A stretch of 31,686 nt of DNA from Chara braunii (GCA_003427395.1 BFEA01000294.1:1666122-1697807); one strand, 5' to 3'. Positions 1-9,677 are shown, counted from the first letter of the stretch. The notes: generated from the sequence alone by a model not told the origin. A program made the numbers and translations.

Positions 1-1
1 A

Positions 2-748
2 ACAGTCCATGTCTGCACAACTTTCTGGCACCCCGAGGTCATTGGCAATCAGAAAGTGCATTTGACGAAAAGCGGATGGGAGGACGCAATCAAGAATGGA
101 CCACGGAAGTTGCATCGACTGAGCAATGAACTGCGACGCGCGACAGCCACTGTAATACCTGTGAACCATAACAAACATTGGATTTTTCTTCTGTTGCTCA
201 ATGTCAGATCCTTCTTAGCAGTCACTCAGGACAACCATGTCTACGAACCTCCTATCGCCATTGTTGTTGACTCCTTGAAAGGGAAGAAGCGAGAGGAATG
301 GAAGGGCTTGCGAACATTTCTGTGGCACGAGTACCTCCACGAGGCATCCAATTCGGGGGTGTTGACACCGGAAAAGGTTCATACGTCGTGGGTGACATGT
401 AGAGATTTACTAGGAAGTAAACTTTTGCATGCAAAATGCCCGCAACAGAACAATTACACGGACTGTGGTGTCTATGTGTGTTGCATCGCTAGCACTGTAA
501 TAGAATTTCTTGCAAGAACTGCACCGAAGGATGTGAGAGTCAATCACATACTGGAAGTTGTTAAAAGAACAACGGTAAACGAAAGAAATGTTGACCAATT
601 TCGCCAGTCTGTGATGGACCAGCTCGCTCGCTGTGATGCAGTTACGAAAGGTAACGGCACGGTCGCGGCCTCACACATAGCGACTGCGTTGAGATGCGTC
701 ATAAACAGAAGACAGAGCAGCACTTCGCAAGCCTTGAATTGTCGTTGA
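2..748 (+). CDS. Ulp1/SENP-like cysteine protease (peptidase family C48), 5'-partial
   Basis: The frame is open to the left edge, so the N-terminus lies outside the window; the first alternative start is a GTG at 56. Residues below are numbered from that GTG. The C48 catalytic layout is complete: His41 in NKHWIF, Asp72 in VVDSLKG, Gln131 in CPQQNNYTDCG and nucleophile Cys137 in DCGVYVC. Upstream FWHPEVI and SGWEDAIK fit the substrate-side start of the fold. Enzymes of this family cleave SUMO or related modifiers from proteins, usually in the nucleus. Only about 90 residues follow the Cys, with no further domain I recognise. Similar proteases also occur inside plant transposons (Mutator-like, CACTA), so this could be a host gene or transposon cargo. 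The family call is firm; the substrate is unknown. Confidence 0.85.
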   Translation, partial: TVHVCTTFWHPEVIGNQKVHLTKSGWEDAIKNGPRKLHRLSNELRRATATVIPVNHNKHWIFLLLLNVRSFLAVTQDNHVYEPPIAIVVDSLKGKKREEWKGLRTFLWHEYLHEASNSGVLTPEKVHTSWVTCRDLLGSKLLHAKCPQQNNYTDCGVYVCCIASTVIEFLARTAPKDVRVNHILEVVKRTTVNERNVDQFRQSVMDQLARCDAVTKGNGTVAASHIATALRCVINRRQSSTSQALNCR

Positions 749-1081
749 GGTCGTCAAAGGACGATGCGAGGACAGTTCACTACTGCGAGCATTTGTTACA
801 TAAAGACCGGTGGCTTGACCAATTGATTGACCCGCAATAGCCAACCTTCTCGCAGTGATGGTCGGGGACATCTTCCAAGTTTTTTTTTGCTTGTTTTTTA
901 TTTATTTTATTATGACTATGCGAACCCGTGCCGCCTGACAATATAGATATAGTCATTCTGACGCACAAAGAGGTTGGTAACTTAAATGACGTCGCAGTAT
1001 CAACAATAAAATCTTGGTTGTGCCTCCCTCTCTCCCTCTCTCTCTCTCTCTCTCAATGCGGCCATTACACTTCAGGGGTGT
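749..1081. other. Intergenic spacer with T-rich tract and CT microsatellite
   Basis: No coding signal. There is a T-rich tract around 879-912 and a pyrimidine microsatellite (CT)n at about 1022-1054, just before the next open frame. The CT tract could act as a plant-type pyrimidine patch near a promoter, but it may equally be a chance microsatellite. Confidence 0.5.
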
Positions 1082-2797
1082 ATGGATCGACGCACGACAT
1101 TGCTGACGCAGTTGTTGTTCGTATTCCACTTTGATGTATGTGGGGGAAAAAGGGTCATGGCTTCAAGGCCAAAATACGAGAATCTGTGCAGGTCTTTGAA
1201 GACCGTGGGAAAGAAGGACAAGGGGAGGAAGAAATGCAAGGCTGATAAGAAAAAAGAAACGAGAGAGCATCGCAGAAGCGGATTCCAGAATGCAAAAACG
1301 GAGCGGACCAGCAGCCGCAGAAACAGATCAAAATTTTCTCTCCCATCAAGTCAGAGGGAGATTTCAATGCCGAAAGAATGCAATAAGTCACCCCCTGCGA
1401 CTCCTGCCCCACAGAACCGTGCCATCGGCGTCGAGAACCGTTCACCCAAGGCCCCCGAGAAGAGGTCGCGGGAAGACGGAATGTCAAAGGTGCACCGCAG
1501 GACAAAGAAGAGAATCACATACAAAAAGGACAGAATGGTGGAGATGATCGATCTGAGAGGCTCGGACGATATGCACAGCACGGCCCGAGAGAAAGCAGAA
1601 GAGGAACACGACCAGTCCATATCAAAAAAGTCTAACGGGGAGGAGAACGAGGCAACAAGTGACGAGAGAGGTGATAGTGAAACTTCCGACGGACATTCTT
1701 GCGACACTCACAACGCTTATGACGAGAACGGCAGGAGCAGCGACGGCACAGCGCAAGACAAGGGCGGTGACGGGGCAGGCGAAGACAACAGAAGCGCGTA
1801 TAGAAGAGAGAGTTCCCCATCTACGGGAAGAACGCGATGCACGAGGGAACCCGAAAGTGGCGACGAGGGAGGCGCAGCCGACGCGCCCTCGATTGACATA
1901 CAAGTAGTAAGGCAGGACAACGCAGTTCAAAAAGGTAAACAAAATGTACTGCAGTTGCTCCTCTTGCACAACGATTACGTGGTAACGGCGCCAAGTGATA
2001 GCATTTCCTTAATGCGAGGATGTCGCTGTGATGAACGAACAGTTGAAACGGGCTGTCAAATTTCGCATGTGCGAAAATGGGTGCGAAATGTCGAGTTCTT
2101 AATATTATTTTGTGCGTTGTAATGTGTGTCTTTCAGCAGATGGCACGAACTCACAAGAAAATTTTGCACGAGCAGGGGAGGACAGCAACAAGCCAATCAA
2201 GAAAGCGTTCTATTCTCGAAGAAAATGAAGGACAGACTGTTTCGGTCGGTCGCAAAAGCCTTTGCGTTATCAGCAGCAAAGGATGCAACTCTGTACCCAA
2301 CAGAGGATGAATTTTTCATGGCGCTGCAAACAACGGCCAAACTAATATGGGAGAACGAGGAGGAAGGACTGCGATCACGCGTAGCGGAGTGCGGGATTCG
2401 AGCAGTCATAGGGAAGTGCAACAGAATGATGACAACCGTGCGTGGAGAGATAACATGGCAACTGAAACATTGGTTCTGGGCTCCAAAAGAGATCCCGCTT
2501 GTACGATCGCAACAAATAGATCACCAACTTCCTATTTGCAACAAGATGCGAGCAGAGATGAAGAAGAACAAAATAAGGAGACGGAGCGGTGACGATTCTT
2601 GGGGCACCCCAGCCTTCAAGACGGCACTCACCAAGGTTTTCCAGATGAGGAGGGACGACGTAAACCTTGGCGTGACCCTGCAGCAACTGGCTTTTGCAGA
2701 GATGGTTCTGCAATGTGAAATGGAGAAGACAACAAAGACCAGCAGAGCGGCGAAGCAGATAGAAAAATTGGTCTCTATAAATCAGGACATCGCATAA
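1082..2797 (+). CDS. Probable two-exon gene of unknown function with one frameshift
   Basis: Exon 1 runs from ATG 1082 (or the better-placed ATG at 1157, MASRPKYENL) to 1934. It encodes a highly charged, low-complexity region: a Lys/Arg-rich first third (KKDKGRKKCKADKKK) that could be a nuclear localisation signal, then an acidic Ser/Glu/Asp-rich stretch. An intron 1935-2136 (AAAG|GTAAAC to TTTCAG) is proposed. Joining it leads in phase into ADGTNSQENFARAGEDSNK, which continues the same polar style. At about 2221-2226, in an A-rich run, the frame must shift by one base to enter the frame ending at 2797. That C-terminal part (about 190 residues from KMKDRLFRSVAKAF) looks like a folded, mostly helical domain that I do not recognise. 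The shift may be a real lesion or a homopolymer error. Same strand as the upstream Ulp1 gene; possibly one transposon. Confidence 0.5.
1935..2136 (+). other. Predicted GT-AG intron
   Basis: The donor is AAAG|GTAAAC at 1934/1935. The acceptor is in GTGTGTCTTTCAG ending at 2136, preceded by a T-rich tract. Exon 1 leaves one base (phase 1) and exon 2 completes the codon in a frame open to about 2226. Reading through without splicing also stays open to 2122, so the intron rests on the splice motifs and the protein style of exon 2. Confidence 0.45.
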
Positions 2798-3340
2798 TCT
2801 GTCCGCAACCGCGATACAGTCATGAGTTTTTCGATCTTCAAGCTGGACCGTGCCGTATCTGTTGCTGAGAAGGTTGCTGTACTATTTCGAGCTGGCGTGC
2901 CCTCTGTCCACAGGAGTGGGTCACAGAACACAACAATAACGGATGACGATTTTGACCTGGAGTCCATTGCACCGCTGCATGAGAGAAGCAGAGACGGGGA
3001 GAGGGATACAGAAAGTTTGTGCGCCAGACCTTTAACAGCGGGTGGGCGGGGGGGGGAGAGGTGGTGAACACAATAGTGTGAATCAGAAGGTTCATTACGG
3101 AATCTGTGAATCAGAAGGTTTATTACACAAGGTCCCGGTCATTGCATGCTAGAGAGAGAGAGAGAGAGAGGCGGGGAGATGAAGACTCTGAACCATGGCA
3201 CTTGAATAGTCACTTTACAACATATGGTCTGTTATTTATGATACACAATTGTACAATCCCTTGTAATGCTCATCTTTGTGTGATTGGTCATAGAGCGACT
3301 ATGTTATGAAAAAAACATAATTTGTGGTTGTCCTCAATGC
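2798..3340. other. Intergenic region without convincing gene
   Basis: An 81-codon frame at 2822-3067 starts at an ATG and reads MSFSIFKLDRAVSVAEKVAV, but nothing supports it beyond being open; it may be 3' untranslated sequence. A 28-bp direct repeat with the core GTGAATCAGAAGGTT starts at 3078 and 3106. A short (GA)n run lies at 3150-3170. Confidence 0.35.
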
Positions 3341-3926
3341 AAGGTTGGCTAGTGCGTGCCACTCTCTCTCTCATGCCACCATGTTGCTAAATTTCAGTCA
3401 CGCAGTAGTAAACTGTGTTTGTAGCAGGGCAGCTCAGCATTTAATTGAGGCTCCCTCACGCATCCATCCATAGAATGAAGCACAACAATCCTACGAAGTC
3501 GAAAAGGAAGGTTGGCTACTGCAGCCCACTCTCTCTCGCGAACGGCCATGTTGGTAAATTTGTGGTCTGCAGTAGTGAACCGAGCTTGTAGCAGGGCATC
3601 TCAGCATTTAATTGAGGCTCCCACACGCGTCCGTCCATAGAATGAAGTACAACAATCCTACAGACTTGAAAAGGAAGGTTGGCTACTACGTGCCACTCTC
3701 TCTCGCGAACTGCCATGTTGGTAAATTTGTGTCACGCAGTAGTGAACCGTGCTTGTAGCAGGGCAGCTCAACATTTAATCGACGCTCCCTCACGCGTCCA
3801 TCAGCAAAATTAAATACCGCAATTCATCACCAATCAAAAACAAAGGTTGGCTACTGCGTGTCACTCTCTCTCTCTCGCACTGCCATGTTGGTGAATTTGT
3901 GTCACGCAGTAGTGAACCCCGCTTGC

Positions 3927-3928
<2 letters not shown>
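3341..3928. repeat. 167-bp tandem satellite, about 3.5 copies
   Basis: The landmark AAGGTTGGCT begins at 3341, 3508, 3675 and 3843, giving periods of 167, 167 and 168 bp. Each unit holds a CTCTCT run, CATGTTGGTAAATTTGTG, a GTAGTGAACC segment, GTAGCAGGGCA and an ATTTAAT segment. The last copy is cut by the following (CT)n array. Units differ by scattered substitutions. Each unit contains inverted arms, CTACTGCGTG and CACGCAGTAG, about 40 bp apart. It has no coding potential. Confidence 0.85.
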
Positions 3929-4012
<84 letters not shown>

Positions 4013-4073
4013 CGCTCTCTCTTTCTCTCTCTCTCGCTTGCTCTCGCCCTCTCTCGCTCGTACTCTCTCTTTA
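3929..4073. repeat. (CT)n microsatellite with degenerate flank
   Basis: A nearly perfect CT array of about 80 bp runs to 4009 and then decays through CTCG, CTTT and CTCTCG variants to about 4073. It abuts the last satellite copy directly. The long Ser-Leu or Arg-Glu open frames here are artefacts of the dinucleotide repeat. Confidence 0.95.
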
Positions 4074-4256
4074 TCTTCAATCATTGTGGTCGTTGCATGT
4101 CAGGAGTACTGGAAGACTCAACGATTGACATTTGCGAAAGAGCATAGCGTATCGTGCAGTAGGATAAAAGGACGGGAAGAAACCGCGAAAACCGACGACA
4201 TGAGCCAAAAATTTTGATTTTTCCCCCCAACATAGAACGTAACGGTCTACGAAAGG

Positions 4257-4361
4257 TGAACAAGTTTTCAACACATTTCAACAAGTTTTCAACATGTTTC
4301 AACACGTTCTCAACACGTTTGAACAAGTTTTCCACAAGTCTTCAATAAGTTGTCAACAAAT
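4257..4361. repeat. 21-bp minisatellite (alternating 11 + 10 bp units)
   Basis: The unit is CAAGTTTTCAA followed by CACATTTCAA-like sequence, repeated about four to five times with substitutions. The 21-bp period keeps one frame. On the minus strand it reads as heptads of the type VENLLKH (MENLFKR, VENVLKH, VENLLKC). A minisatellite is the simplest reading. Confidence 0.75.
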
Positions 4362-5096
4362 GCTAACATCCTTTCAACAAATGGACCAACAAATGGACAC
4401 ACCAGTTTCAGTTTTCCCAATGTTTGATCAGCGTTGGTTTCCTGCACTTCTGGTGGAACACATGACCCCCCCCCCGCCAAACAGTTTATAAACACAGTTC
4501 CAACGGTTGAAATATGTTGTCCATATGGGATCATCCTGTCAGAAAATTTGCCACAATTTTTATATTGTTTTCTATACCGACTGACACTCAATCAATCTAC
4601 GGAGAGTCACCTAGGACCGTTCTGGATAGATCTACAGCCTAATCGTGTGACCCTTCGACATTGTAGCCGCTATGAGTCAATCTAGCTCCAACCCCTACGC
4701 TACAGACCTATGAATCGAACCCATGCAACCCACGTATGTACAACAGTCCCAAAGACGCAACTTTCGAATGATAGGTCACGGGTTCAAAACTCATACAGTC
4801 ACGAGATACTACGCACATGTTAGGGGGAGGTTTAGGGATCAAACCCTAGGTGGTGCAGACTGTCGCAGATTAGTGAAAACCGTTTCATATACGCAATAGC
4901 GAAACACGTGAAAACAAAAAAAAGGATGAAGTAAGGTGGGAAAGTTTTGCCTGGCGAACAAGTAAGTCTCCAACCCCATGGATTGTGTCACAGTACTTCC
5001 ATCGATAGGATCACCAAAATCGAATGAACCTTCTGCTTCAACATGGAAATACACACGAATCTAACCAACCAATGACGAAGCTGCAAACTTGTATGA

Positions 5097-5101
<5 letters not shown>
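4362..5101. other. Non-coding interval with tRNA B-box-like motifs
   Basis: No supported gene. There are three sequences resembling the internal Pol III B box: GGTTCGATTCA on the minus strand at 4711-4721, GGTTCAAAACT on the plus strand at 4781-4791, and GGTTTGATCCC on the minus strand near 4837-4847. I cannot find matching A boxes at tRNA spacing, so these may be SINE relics or chance. Confidence 0.25.

Positions 5102-5161
<60 letters not shown>
5102..5161. repeat. Compound (GT)n(GA)n microsatellite
   Basis: A GT array at about 5102-5134 runs directly into a GA array at about 5135-5161. The GA half is also the outer end of the left arm of the inverted repeat described next. Confidence 0.95.
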
Positions 5162-5165
<4 letters not shown>

Positions 5166-5402
5166 GGTGGGGTGGATGCTTCATCCTCAACCGACAGCCT
5201 GCCACGTACAAGCAACGCCGCTGCGTGGATGGCAGGTCTGCCATCATGACGACCGTCGTCAAGACGTCAAAATGACAATTTTGACGACGGTCATCATGAT
5301 GGTGGACCTGACAGCAAAGATGAGTTGTTCCTTCGACGTGGCAAGCGGACGATCGAGGACGAAGCATCGACACCTGCCAATCTCTGTCTCTCTCTCTCTC
5401 TC
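5136..5402. repeat. Long imperfect inverted repeat (foldback/MITE-like)
   Basis: Left arm landmarks, in order: (GA)n, ATTGG, GGATGCTTCATCCTC, GCCTGCCACG, CAGGTC, CCATCATGACGACCGTCGTC. The right arm has their reverse complements in mirror order: GACGACGGTCATCATGATGG, GACCTG, CGTGGCAAGC, GAGGACGAAGCATC, CCAATCTC, (CT)n. The centre is near 5270 and the inner core 5233-5310 pairs best. Both ends are GA/CT arrays, which may have grown after the arms formed. It has no coding content; frames on both strands give similar peptides because of the symmetry. Confidence 0.8.
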
Positions 5403-5488
5403 AGCTGATTATGAGCTGCTGTCGACCGACGTGGTGAGTGGCCGGTTGACGACAAAAACAAACAAACAAACGCAGAACCTGTGAAAAA

Positions 5489-5673
5489 GCACCAAGAGAG
5501 AGAGTGAGAGAGAGAGAGAGAAGAGATGAAGAGAGAGAGAGAGAGAGAAAGAAGGGTGAGGAGGGTATGGAGGAATAACGGACATGTGGACATGTACCTC
5601 AATCATAGCAACAGTCTCAAGGACTTTCCTCGTGTAATGTCGCAGGATCGACGACGGTGGGAGTGAATGCCAT

Positions 5674-5736
<63 letters not shown>

Positions 5737-5776
5737 TTCAGAGAGATAGATTGATAGATAGAAAGATATATTGATG

Positions 5777-5817
<41 letters not shown>

Positions 5818-5890
5818 GAGAGAGAGAGAGAGAGACTCTCTATGAGAGAGAAAGAGAGAGACTCTCTATGAGAGAGAGAGAGAGAGACGA
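5489..5890. repeat. Cluster of GA and GATA microsatellites
   Basis: GA arrays lie at about 5494-5550, 5676-5733 and 5817-5890, and a GATA/GATT array at about 5742-5815. Sequence between them (5551-5675) shows no coding signal. The 278-codon minus-strand frame through this stretch is made mostly of repeat-encoded Ser-Leu and Tyr-Leu-Ser-Ile. Confidence 0.95.
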
Positions 5891-6285
5891 AGACGAAGGG
5901 GACATGGCGGCGGCGACGTTCGAGCCCCAAGACGGGCACGTGCGCGTCGGCTGTCCCTCGGGTGTACACAGGTGCTCGTTGTTGCTGACCCTGGTCGGCA
6001 ACTCCCAAACCCCACGACGGACGACCGCCCGCCGTTGGACGCCCGACAGGCCACTGCAGACTCTTCTCGACAGGACCAGGTACCGTTTCCACTGTGCGTG
6101 TGCAACCGACGGACGAAACGTGGACCCTGGCTTGGCCGCCTACCGGAACAAAACGAAAAAAATAAATAAATAATCCAACAAAATTATCGGATGTCGAGCC
6201 TCTGGTACCTCCGAACTCTTTGGGGGAAAACGTGAAAACGTTCACTTTTCCCTAATTTCCCGACATTGGTGGAGGTAGTAGTGGT
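5891..6285. other. GC-rich non-repetitive segment, no supported gene
   Basis: A plus-strand frame at 5868-6173 (101 codons) is open through a CpG-rich patch ending in an A-rich AAATAAATAAAT tail. It shows no domain and begins inside a GA repeat, so I do not call it. The tail could be a degenerate poly-A of an inserted element. Confidence 0.3.
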
Positions 6286-6757
6286 TTAAGAATTGATTTT
6301 TATTAAGAACAAAAAATAATAGAAGGCGGGGAACCTCACAATTTAACCCGGAGTTATCCCGGCAGCTTGAGCCGGTTTAGCTTACGGACCCAGATAAGTT
6401 GGGAACCCAATTAACCTTCTTCTCTTACCAACCCGATTAACCTTTTGGATCACACAACAATGCTTTCCTTGGTACATACCATCATCTTAAAATCTACTGA
6501 AATCCACCAGCAGGTCTCCCAGAGGCGTCTATAACGACCAGGCCTAAACGACCCGGTGGAATAGACCGTTCCTCTGATATCTGAACACTCTCCTATCGGA
6601 CCACTGCGTCCCTACATAACCGAGTGTCTTGGTTCCAACACCGGTACTCTCTAGCCTTCCCCCTATTGACTGAGTACCAAGGTCCCCTATTCCAATGACC
6701 CCTCCTATCCTATTCCCAATTATTTATCGTCCTCTATCATTAACTACTAAACCATTT

Positions 6758-7474
6758 TCATACCACAAGCCCACGCGTGGTGTGTACTCCAGCCAGTTGA
6801 TTACCTTTTGCCCACGACCTCAAAAACCACCAAAGGTTCTTCATTGGGCCCTTGCCACACCTGGCTTTCCTGTGCCAGTCAGCCCATATCGCTCTCCTCA
6901 GTCCCCTTTTAGTGCCTGCCTTGATCTCCAGATCCGAAAACAGGCGACCGTCGAACCTGACCTTGTTTCTATCTGCCCAGATTGCAGAGCAGATTACTGC
7001 CCTGGCCACATGTGCCACATACGACCAATTTTTTTTCCCTGACTGTGCATTTCCTTCAAAACCCAACAATACCCATCTTTCGTTCCACTCAATCCCCTCT
7101 CCCCCTATTCTTTCCCAATGGTCTTCCCACCATCTCCACACCCTTCTCGAGGTCGGACAGTCCCACCACAAATATTTAGTGGACTCAAAAGGCCAGGAGC
7201 AGCGGGGGCATGTCAACTCTACCTCCATCCCTCTGCTACATAGCCAAACAACTGATGGGGTAGCCAACATCGAAAACATCCACAACAGGCTCGCTTGTTT
7301 AAGATCTGGTAGAGAGAAAAAAATGTTCCACAGATTCAGAAACTCTCTCTCTTTTCCCTGAAGGTCCTCCAACAGAACTGCACTCCATTTGCCTACAGGC
7401 ACCCCTACAGGATTCCTCCCTTTGCTGGTTGACAGCCTGTAGGATTCACTTACTGTGAAGTTGGAAAGATCCAA
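6758..7474 (-). pseudogene. LINE ORF2 C-terminal zf-RVT region
   Basis: The 238-codon frame contains FSLPDLKQASLLWMFSMLAT and VELTCPRCSWPFESTKYLWW followed by DCPTSRRVWRWWEDHW. This is the C-x2-C ... C zinc-binding-like zf-RVT motif of plant LINEs, where the consensus has a His-Leu-F/L-x-x-C block; here the expected His position is Tyr/Leu-Trp. It ends at a stop at 6758. Below it, sequence to about 6290 is probably the 3' untranslated region. It is the longest intact piece of the element. Confidence 0.8.
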
Positions 7475-8232
7475 TCCCGGGGATTAGCTCTTGAGATTGT
7501 GCCTCCTCTCCATCGCCATGCTAGTGGATCTATGGATAACTCTCTCAATGGAATCCTACCCACCCACCTCGTAGATAGTAGAGTCCCTCTCCGGTTCCGA
7601 GTCTGGATCACCCTTATTTGGGGTGGGTTCGTTCATTGCCTGATAATTTCTTCCCCACCCGGTACCACCATCCCAGACTATTCCCCTGCAGTCCACTTCC
7701 GAACGTCCCAGAAACCGCAATTTGTCAACCGTTGCACCTCCCAGAGTTCATCTCCTCCCTGTCTCTCCTCCTCTGGTGTCGGGACATACCATGTGCCTAC
7801 AGGGTCTAGCCCTTCTGAACCCAACAATTGCTTCCAATGATCTGGAATGGCTCGCAACAGCTGATGTCAGTGTTCCTCTGAATGCCACAATCCTTGTAGA
7901 ATAGAGAAAATATCTCTAAAGGGTTTTCAAGTACCTTGTAGATTGGCCCACAGGTCCGCAATCCTGGAGATGCCCCTACGAATTCAAGCTCTACCGAATG
8001 AGTCAGAGGTTGATCCTGCAGAGAAGGGGTTCCCCTCATTGTCCAAGATGAAACAATTTTCAAACAGACCTTACCTCAAAATCTCTTCCTTTGTGCCTGG
8101 CGGCTCTTGGACTTCTGGGGGGTGTCGAAGCCAGGCCTTTCTTACCGCTTCCCAGAACTCTAATGAAAGTTTCTTCTTCATGAAGGATTTCATGAAAAAG
8201 CAGAGCCAGATATCCGCCGTACGACACAGACT

Positions 8233-8550
8233 TCAATCCCTCATCATGATTTTTTTTGCCAGCAATATCCAATCATCCTTGCTATCCGCCATTGCCACCC
8301 TGGCCAACCACTGTCTCAATTGTGCCTGATTCTTCTGTTGGGGGTCAATCACCCCAAGACCCCCTTGTTCCTTAGGGTAGGTAATAAGATCCCAGACAAC
8401 CTTCGACATTAACCCTTCTTCTGCTGTCGCTCTAGGCTTCCATAGGAATCCGGATGCCAGCCTCCGAATCTCTGTGACCACTGCCGCTGCGAGCTCCCTA
8501 ACTGTTCTCACAAACCAAATGAGAGAGAACAAAGCCACATTCATGACCAT
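8233..8550 (-). pseudogene. LINE ORF2 post-RT (connection/thumb) fragment
   Basis: The frame carries the typical block after the RT palm: ASGFLWKPRATAEEGLMSKV followed by PKEQGGLGVIDPQQKNQAQL. In related LINEs this reads FLWxG...W..V..PK..GGLGV.D....N.A.L. It lies directly downstream of the RT fragment in another frame. Downstream pieces in further frames (8272-8060 and 8063-7806, with ENPLEIFSLFYKDCG) continue the same ORF2 C-terminal region. Confidence 0.8.
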
Positions 8551-8553
8551 TGC

Positions 8554-9099
8554 TCAATCGAATAGTGGTAGGTGCCAGGCCGATCCCCACACCTTTAATC
8601 TAGCTTGGATTCTTTGCTGTAGAATCGCCCCTTGTGTGATACTCATCAACCGAGTACTCACCATTACCCCTAGAAAGCGCTCCCCGGTCTCTGGATCTAC
8701 CTTTTGCATGCCCCAATCCACCTGTAGGACCTGGTCCTCTGACAATAAGTATTTTGATTTAATCCAGTTCACCAAGGCCTCTGATAACAACGAGTACTCC
8801 GCCAACACTTCCTTCACCCCCTCCATTGATTTCATAGTATTGACTGAGATCAAGAACGGGTCATCCACTAAAGCTTTTGTTCTGCATTCTCGGGTGGTGG
8901 AGACCGGTAGTCCTCTAATCTGTGGGTGCTTGCGAATGCGGTTCATCAGGATCTCCAACTGCAGCACAAATAGAAGAGGGGGCACTGGGCAGCCCTGTCC
9001 TAGCGATTTAGAGAGGTGGAAGGAGTTGGAAAGATAACCATTGACCTGGGTTGCTGAGGTGGCCACTGTATACATCGCAATCACCCATTTGCAAAAACC
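8554..9099 (-). pseudogene. LINE reverse transcriptase fragment
   Basis: The frame begins at GFCKWVIAMYTVATSATQV and continues through LGQGCPVPPLLFVLQLE (RT block usually RQGCPLSPLLF). The catalytic motif usually written YADD is LVDD here (KALVDDPFLIS). A later VNWIKSKYLL matches the VNWxKS block. The frame is open upstream to 9327, but residues before GFCKWV come from the adjacent unrelated repeat. Motif A with the first catalytic Asp is missing, so the enzyme cannot work. The family call (plant L1-clade RT) is firm. Confidence 0.88.
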
Positions 9100-9104
9100 C
9101 GGTG

Positions 9105-9124
9105 TCGGGACCGGTGGGTCCCGA
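9105..9124. repeat. Perfect 8-bp hairpin at LINE boundary
   Basis: TCGGGACC-GGTG-GGTCCCGA lies immediately beside the point where LINE homology stops (9099-9104). It opens the TGTCGGGAC-type repeat family that fills the next 3.5 kb. Confidence 0.7.
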
Positions 9125-9677
9125 ATAGCGTGTCGGTGCTTGAGAGTCGATATATAGTCAAGTTGTGCACGACAGAGAAATCCGGAGTACAGAGACAAGA
9201 GAGAGAAAAGACAAAGGACTAGGACGGAACCGCCGAGAGAAATGATGCCCTGGGTTGAGAACCGCAGGGAGAAAGAACCGGAAAACGGCAAGCAAGCAAG
9301 CGCCAGGACATGGGCGCATAGGAGCATAGCATGAGGCTAGGAGGGTCATTGGAATTCGGCATGACAAAGGCCAAGGGGCCATTAACTTTGCAAATGCGAC
9401 ACGGCGAACGACAAGAGAATAGGGAAGCCGAGAAGTGGATGGTCCCGGTGGCCGTGGAACGCTAGAAAATAAGGGTCCAACATGGGGGCCGCCTACGACA
9501 ATTAACGGAAACCACGGATTGGAGGCTCCGCGGCCGGAGAGACCTACATGCGCAAAACCCCAAAAAAAACAAGGGAAAAAAGTCATCATAGGGTGGTAGA
9601 CACCAAAAGAACATGGGACATCTTGAGGAAGCCAGGGACCACGCGAGGCTAAGTAAAATAATGGTAGCGGGACAAGT

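Larger units (their letters stand above)
6290..9104 (-). mobile_element. 5'-truncated, degenerate L1-like LINE (non-LTR retrotransposon)
   Basis: Read on the minus strand, the order is: second half of the reverse transcriptase (9099 to about 8640), RT connection region (about 8550-8233), further ORF2 C-terminal pieces (about 8272-7806), zinc-knuckle-like zf-RVT region (7474-6758), then a probable 3' untranslated region ending in A/T-rich sequence near 6290. Homology starts abruptly at 9099, so the endonuclease and RT motif A are missing, which is the usual result of incomplete target-primed reverse transcription. The coding part is split over several frames, so this copy is dead. No target-site duplication could be identified. 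Confidence 0.85.

Noticed and set aside
1155-1969. Several minus-strand frames of 115-118 codons
   Set aside because: They overlap the charged coding exon on the plus strand and read as Ser/Cys/Leu-rich shadows.
3341-3928. CRISPR array
   Set aside because: The 167-bp units are contiguous tandem copies with no unique spacers, and the genome is eukaryotic.
3790-4217. Long frames of Ser-Leu or Arg-Glu repeats on both strands
   Set aside because: They are translations of the (CT)n microsatellite; any frame of a dinucleotide repeat without stop codons gives this.
5409-6245. 278-codon minus-strand frame
   Set aside because: Most of its length is GA and GATA microsatellite; the non-repeat ends show no domain.
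6695-7361. Plus-strand frames of 115 and 169 codons
   Set aside because: They are antisense to the LINE zf-RVT region, whose minus-strand translation matches a known family.
8474-9037. 187-codon plus-strand frame
   Set aside because: It is antisense shadow of the LINE reverse transcriptase.
9158-9589. 143-codon minus-strand frame
   Set aside because: Low-complexity Phe/Leu/Pro composition in repeat sequence; no motif and no conserved copy in the related repeats.
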